Part shown: positions 25,215 through 26,806 of the stretch, piece by piece
How the letters are laid out: every line of letters starts with the position of its first letter
Numbering within the stretch: position 1 is the first letter of the stretch
Assembly (NCBI GenBank): GCA_030265145.1
Contig: JARBES010000126.1
Coordinates: 21,996,492 to 22,023,297, forward strand
Length of the DNA: 26,806 bases
Direction of reading: 5' to 3'
DNA from: Strongylocentrotus pallidus
Lineage: Eukaryota; Echinodermata; Echinoidea; Camarodonta; Strongylocentrotidae
Translations under genes and position numbers: made by a program
The notes under the pieces: generated by a model
Told to the model about the DNA's origin: nothing
What the model saw: the letters and a program-made list of their open reading frames with translations, nothing else
Database searches by the model: none

Positions 25215-25674
25215 CTGTAATTAAAATACATATGAGGATAGAGATAAAGAAGATACAAAGAAGCATTAGATGAAGTTGATCTGGCACAAGTTCCTACATT
25301 TGTGTGCAGCGAGTCTCAGTTTGGAGTTGTGTGCAAAATTATGCATCATTCAGATGCTCTGATGCCAAGATCTTAAGAGAGACTTCATAACACCCCCCCC
25401 CCCCCCCCATCTTTCTATTTTGAAATCAGTTTCACTAAAAATTTGACCAGGAGCCTTAGAGAATGCAAACATCGATACAAATACAAAATACATGACTTTT
25501 TTTATTGGACATGTGTAGCAAGAAAAGGAAAATTCCAGAAAAATTCCCATTTGACGAAGAAAAGTTGACAAATCTATCCCTTATAAATTCATGTCCCGAA
25601 TAGTTTAAGAAACCATGTACTGGTCTACCATCAGTATAAACACACATGTACAATAGAAGTTTTAGAGCACTTAC
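25215..25674. other. intron with a poly-C run
   Basis: Contains a run of about 18 C at 25392-25409 and otherwise plain intron. The open frame continuing past E2 on the minus strand is non-coding. Confidence 0.6.
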
Positions 25675-25782
25675 CCTGTTGCTGTATTCCACCATCTTGA
25701 TCAGCATATCTCTGTCTATCATAGGATACATGGATCGGATGATGAAGAGAAGGTCCCCTGCAGTGAACGGCTCTATGTACAC
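25675..25782 (-). CDS. MDN1: MDN1 exon E2
   Basis: 36 codons, phase 0 at both ends; acceptor CATCTCTTTTCCAG, donor GTAAGT. The peptide VYIEPFTAGDLLFIIRSMYP, MIDRDMLIKMVEYSNR follows the NRFTQ finger of E1, exactly as human VFVDPLTVIDMEFIASTLFP follows RSFLNRFTQ. It is the strand and first lid helix of this AAA module. Confidence 0.97.
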
Positions 25783-26190
25783 CTGGAAAAGAGATGAAAA
25801 TCTGGAATAAGTGTTCCATATCTTATGTTGCTCATTATGGTCACTCACATAAGAAAGATAGGACAGTTTGCATCCATTATTTCATGTGCGCTTTCATAAA
25901 GAATTGGCATCCTAAAGGAGTCTTTCAAAAGCTGCAAATATTACTGTAAAGGACAGTCTATCAATCAAAACTGGCCTAATTCATAAATATGACACTTCTG
26001 TAGGACTATGTTCATAACACTGACAAAATACAGAGATGACACAATATATCAATTATGAATCATTATGAGTTATCTTCAAATAACTTTTTTTATGCAATTT
26101 AAAGTACAATCACATTGACATATAAGTGCCAAGTAGCACTTGTGAAATTCAAATACACATTGTTTTTCACTTTCACGATTAAGGCCATCA
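25783..26190. other. intron, nothing recognised
   Basis: AT-rich intron before the minisatellite; no element identified. Confidence 0.5.
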
Positions 26191-26199
26191 TCAAATTCA

Positions 26200-26700
26200 A
26201 CAACAAGGTGAACAAAAGTGCCATCAGTACAACACTACCACCAACTCAATCATTACTCCACCACAACGATACAAACACTAATACAAACACATATTCAAAA
26301 CCACAGCACAACGACAAACACCACTCCACCAAAACACAAATACCACTCTTTCACCTCAAACACAACACCATTACCACACCACTACAACACCAATACAAAC
26401 ACCCATACAAACACCCATACAAACACCAATACAAACACCAATACAAACACCTATCCAACACCACAAACACCACTCCACCACAACTCCACCACTATCATCA
26501 CCATCAACACCACAACGCCAACAAACACCACCAAAAACTCCACACATTACCTGTGCACCATCAGCACGACACTACCAACAGATCCATCACCACAACACTA
26601 CAACACCAATACAAACACCTATCTAACCCCATAACATGACCACAAACACCACTCCACCACCACAACACCAACAAACACCACCAAAAACTCCACACATTAC
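26200..26700. repeat. ACAAACACC minisatellite with a copied donor
   Basis: An A/C-only region of CACAACACC-type units. At 26388-26451 it has about five tandem 12-bp units AATACAAACACC/CATACAAACACC. A larger 150-bp repeat carries CACCACCAAAAACTCCACAC ATTACCTGTG at both 26524-26555 and 26674-26705, the second being the real E1 donor. Confidence 0.85.
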
Positions 26701-26806
26701 CTGTGTGAACCTATTGAGGAATGATTTGGGCAGCCCCTTGCGCCCTCCTCCCTGCTTCAGAGGGTTCTGGCATGCAAAGAGCTTGGTATTCTCGTGCTGG
26801 ATCTGG
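26701..26806 (-). CDS. MDN1: MDN1 exon E1 (partial, AAA finger region)
   Basis: Cut by the right edge; 35 codons plus one base are visible, ending in phase 0 at donor GTAATG. The peptide QIQHENTKLFACQNPLKQGG, GRKGLPKSFLNRFTQ matches human VQHEKTKIFGCQNPFRQGGG and RKGLPRSFLNRFTQ. CQNP is the sensor-1 strand, and the SFLNRF arginine is the finger of the AAA module before the P-loop of E6, probably AAA5. Confidence 0.98.

Larger units (their letters stand above)
1..26806 (-). other. MDN1: midasin (MDN1) gene, internal part
   Basis: Midasin is a nuclear/nucleolar AAA+ ATPase of about 5000-5600 residues. It uses a ring of six AAA modules, a long helical linker and a MIDAS tail to strip assembly factors from pre-60S particles. 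Joined minus-strand exons read in family order: the finger region GGGRKGLPKSFLNRF, lid WGQRGGPWEFNLRDLFRW, P-loop GPSSSGKTS with MNSAMDTTELLGGFEQ, GDWLLVDNVNFC, RLNALLEPGGVLTINERG, SMDPRHGEISRAMRNRG, then linker text such as GWRDRLW, LALHWDWFLK and GPANLHTPVQS. All exon junctions keep phase. The window probably covers the end of AAA5, all of AAA6 and part of the linker; module numbers come from remembered human midasin. Exons E11-E15 appear twice around an N gap. The N-terminal AAA modules and the D/E-rich and MIDAS regions are outside the window. Confidence 0.96.

Noticed and set aside
24858-25220. Plus-strand open frame of 120 codons
   Set aside because: It is antisense to midasin exon E3 and a SINE; the minus strand holds the conserved protein.
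26115-26639. Long plus-strand open frame of 174 codons rich in Thr/Asn/His
   Set aside because: It is a translation of the ACAAACACC minisatellite. The low-complexity sequence has no stop codons by composition.

Overview
This is animal genomic DNA, probably from an echinoderm such as a sea urchin. The grounds are AT-rich introns packed with short non-autonomous DNA transposons and tRNA-headed SINEs, LINE tails of the ATTGA type, and a repeat carrying a sea-urchin-style histone 3'-end signal. The species call is an inference. Apart from repeats, I see one gene.

The gene is midasin (MDN1/Rea1), the giant dynein-like AAA+ ATPase that removes assembly factors from pre-60S ribosomal particles. 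It lies entirely on the minus strand, so transcription runs from right to left. I resolved 28 exon copies (23 distinct exons, five of them present twice) with splice sites and continuous phase. The right edge (26806) enters near the end of one AAA module. E2-E4 carry its lid, E5-E11 the next module (P-loop GPSSSGKTS, Walker-B-like LLVDN, finger RAMRNRG; probably AAA6), and E12 onward the lid and the helical linker. The left edge cuts exon E23. Both gene ends lie outside the window. No promoter or terminator is visible.

Exons E11-E15 occur twice: 17956-13002 and 12420-8390. A run of exactly 100 N (12801-12900) sits between the copies. Taken alone, 1-12800 and 12901-26806 are each a correct, non-redundant stretch of midasin whose ends overlap by five exons. 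The simplest reading is two unmerged haplotype contigs joined by a scaffold gap, although the repeated block would be in frame if it were real. The copies differ by several transposon insertions, some with the empty site visible in the other copy.

Introns hold at least eight MITE or foldback types, several SINEs, LINE remnants and tandem repeats. The most unusual element is a foldback repeat at 6811-7076. It carries a hammerhead-ribozyme-like core followed by histone-mRNA-type stem-loops and a CAAGAAAGA element. A second theme is short tandem duplications that copied an exon end with its splice donor into the next intron; this is seen at four exons.
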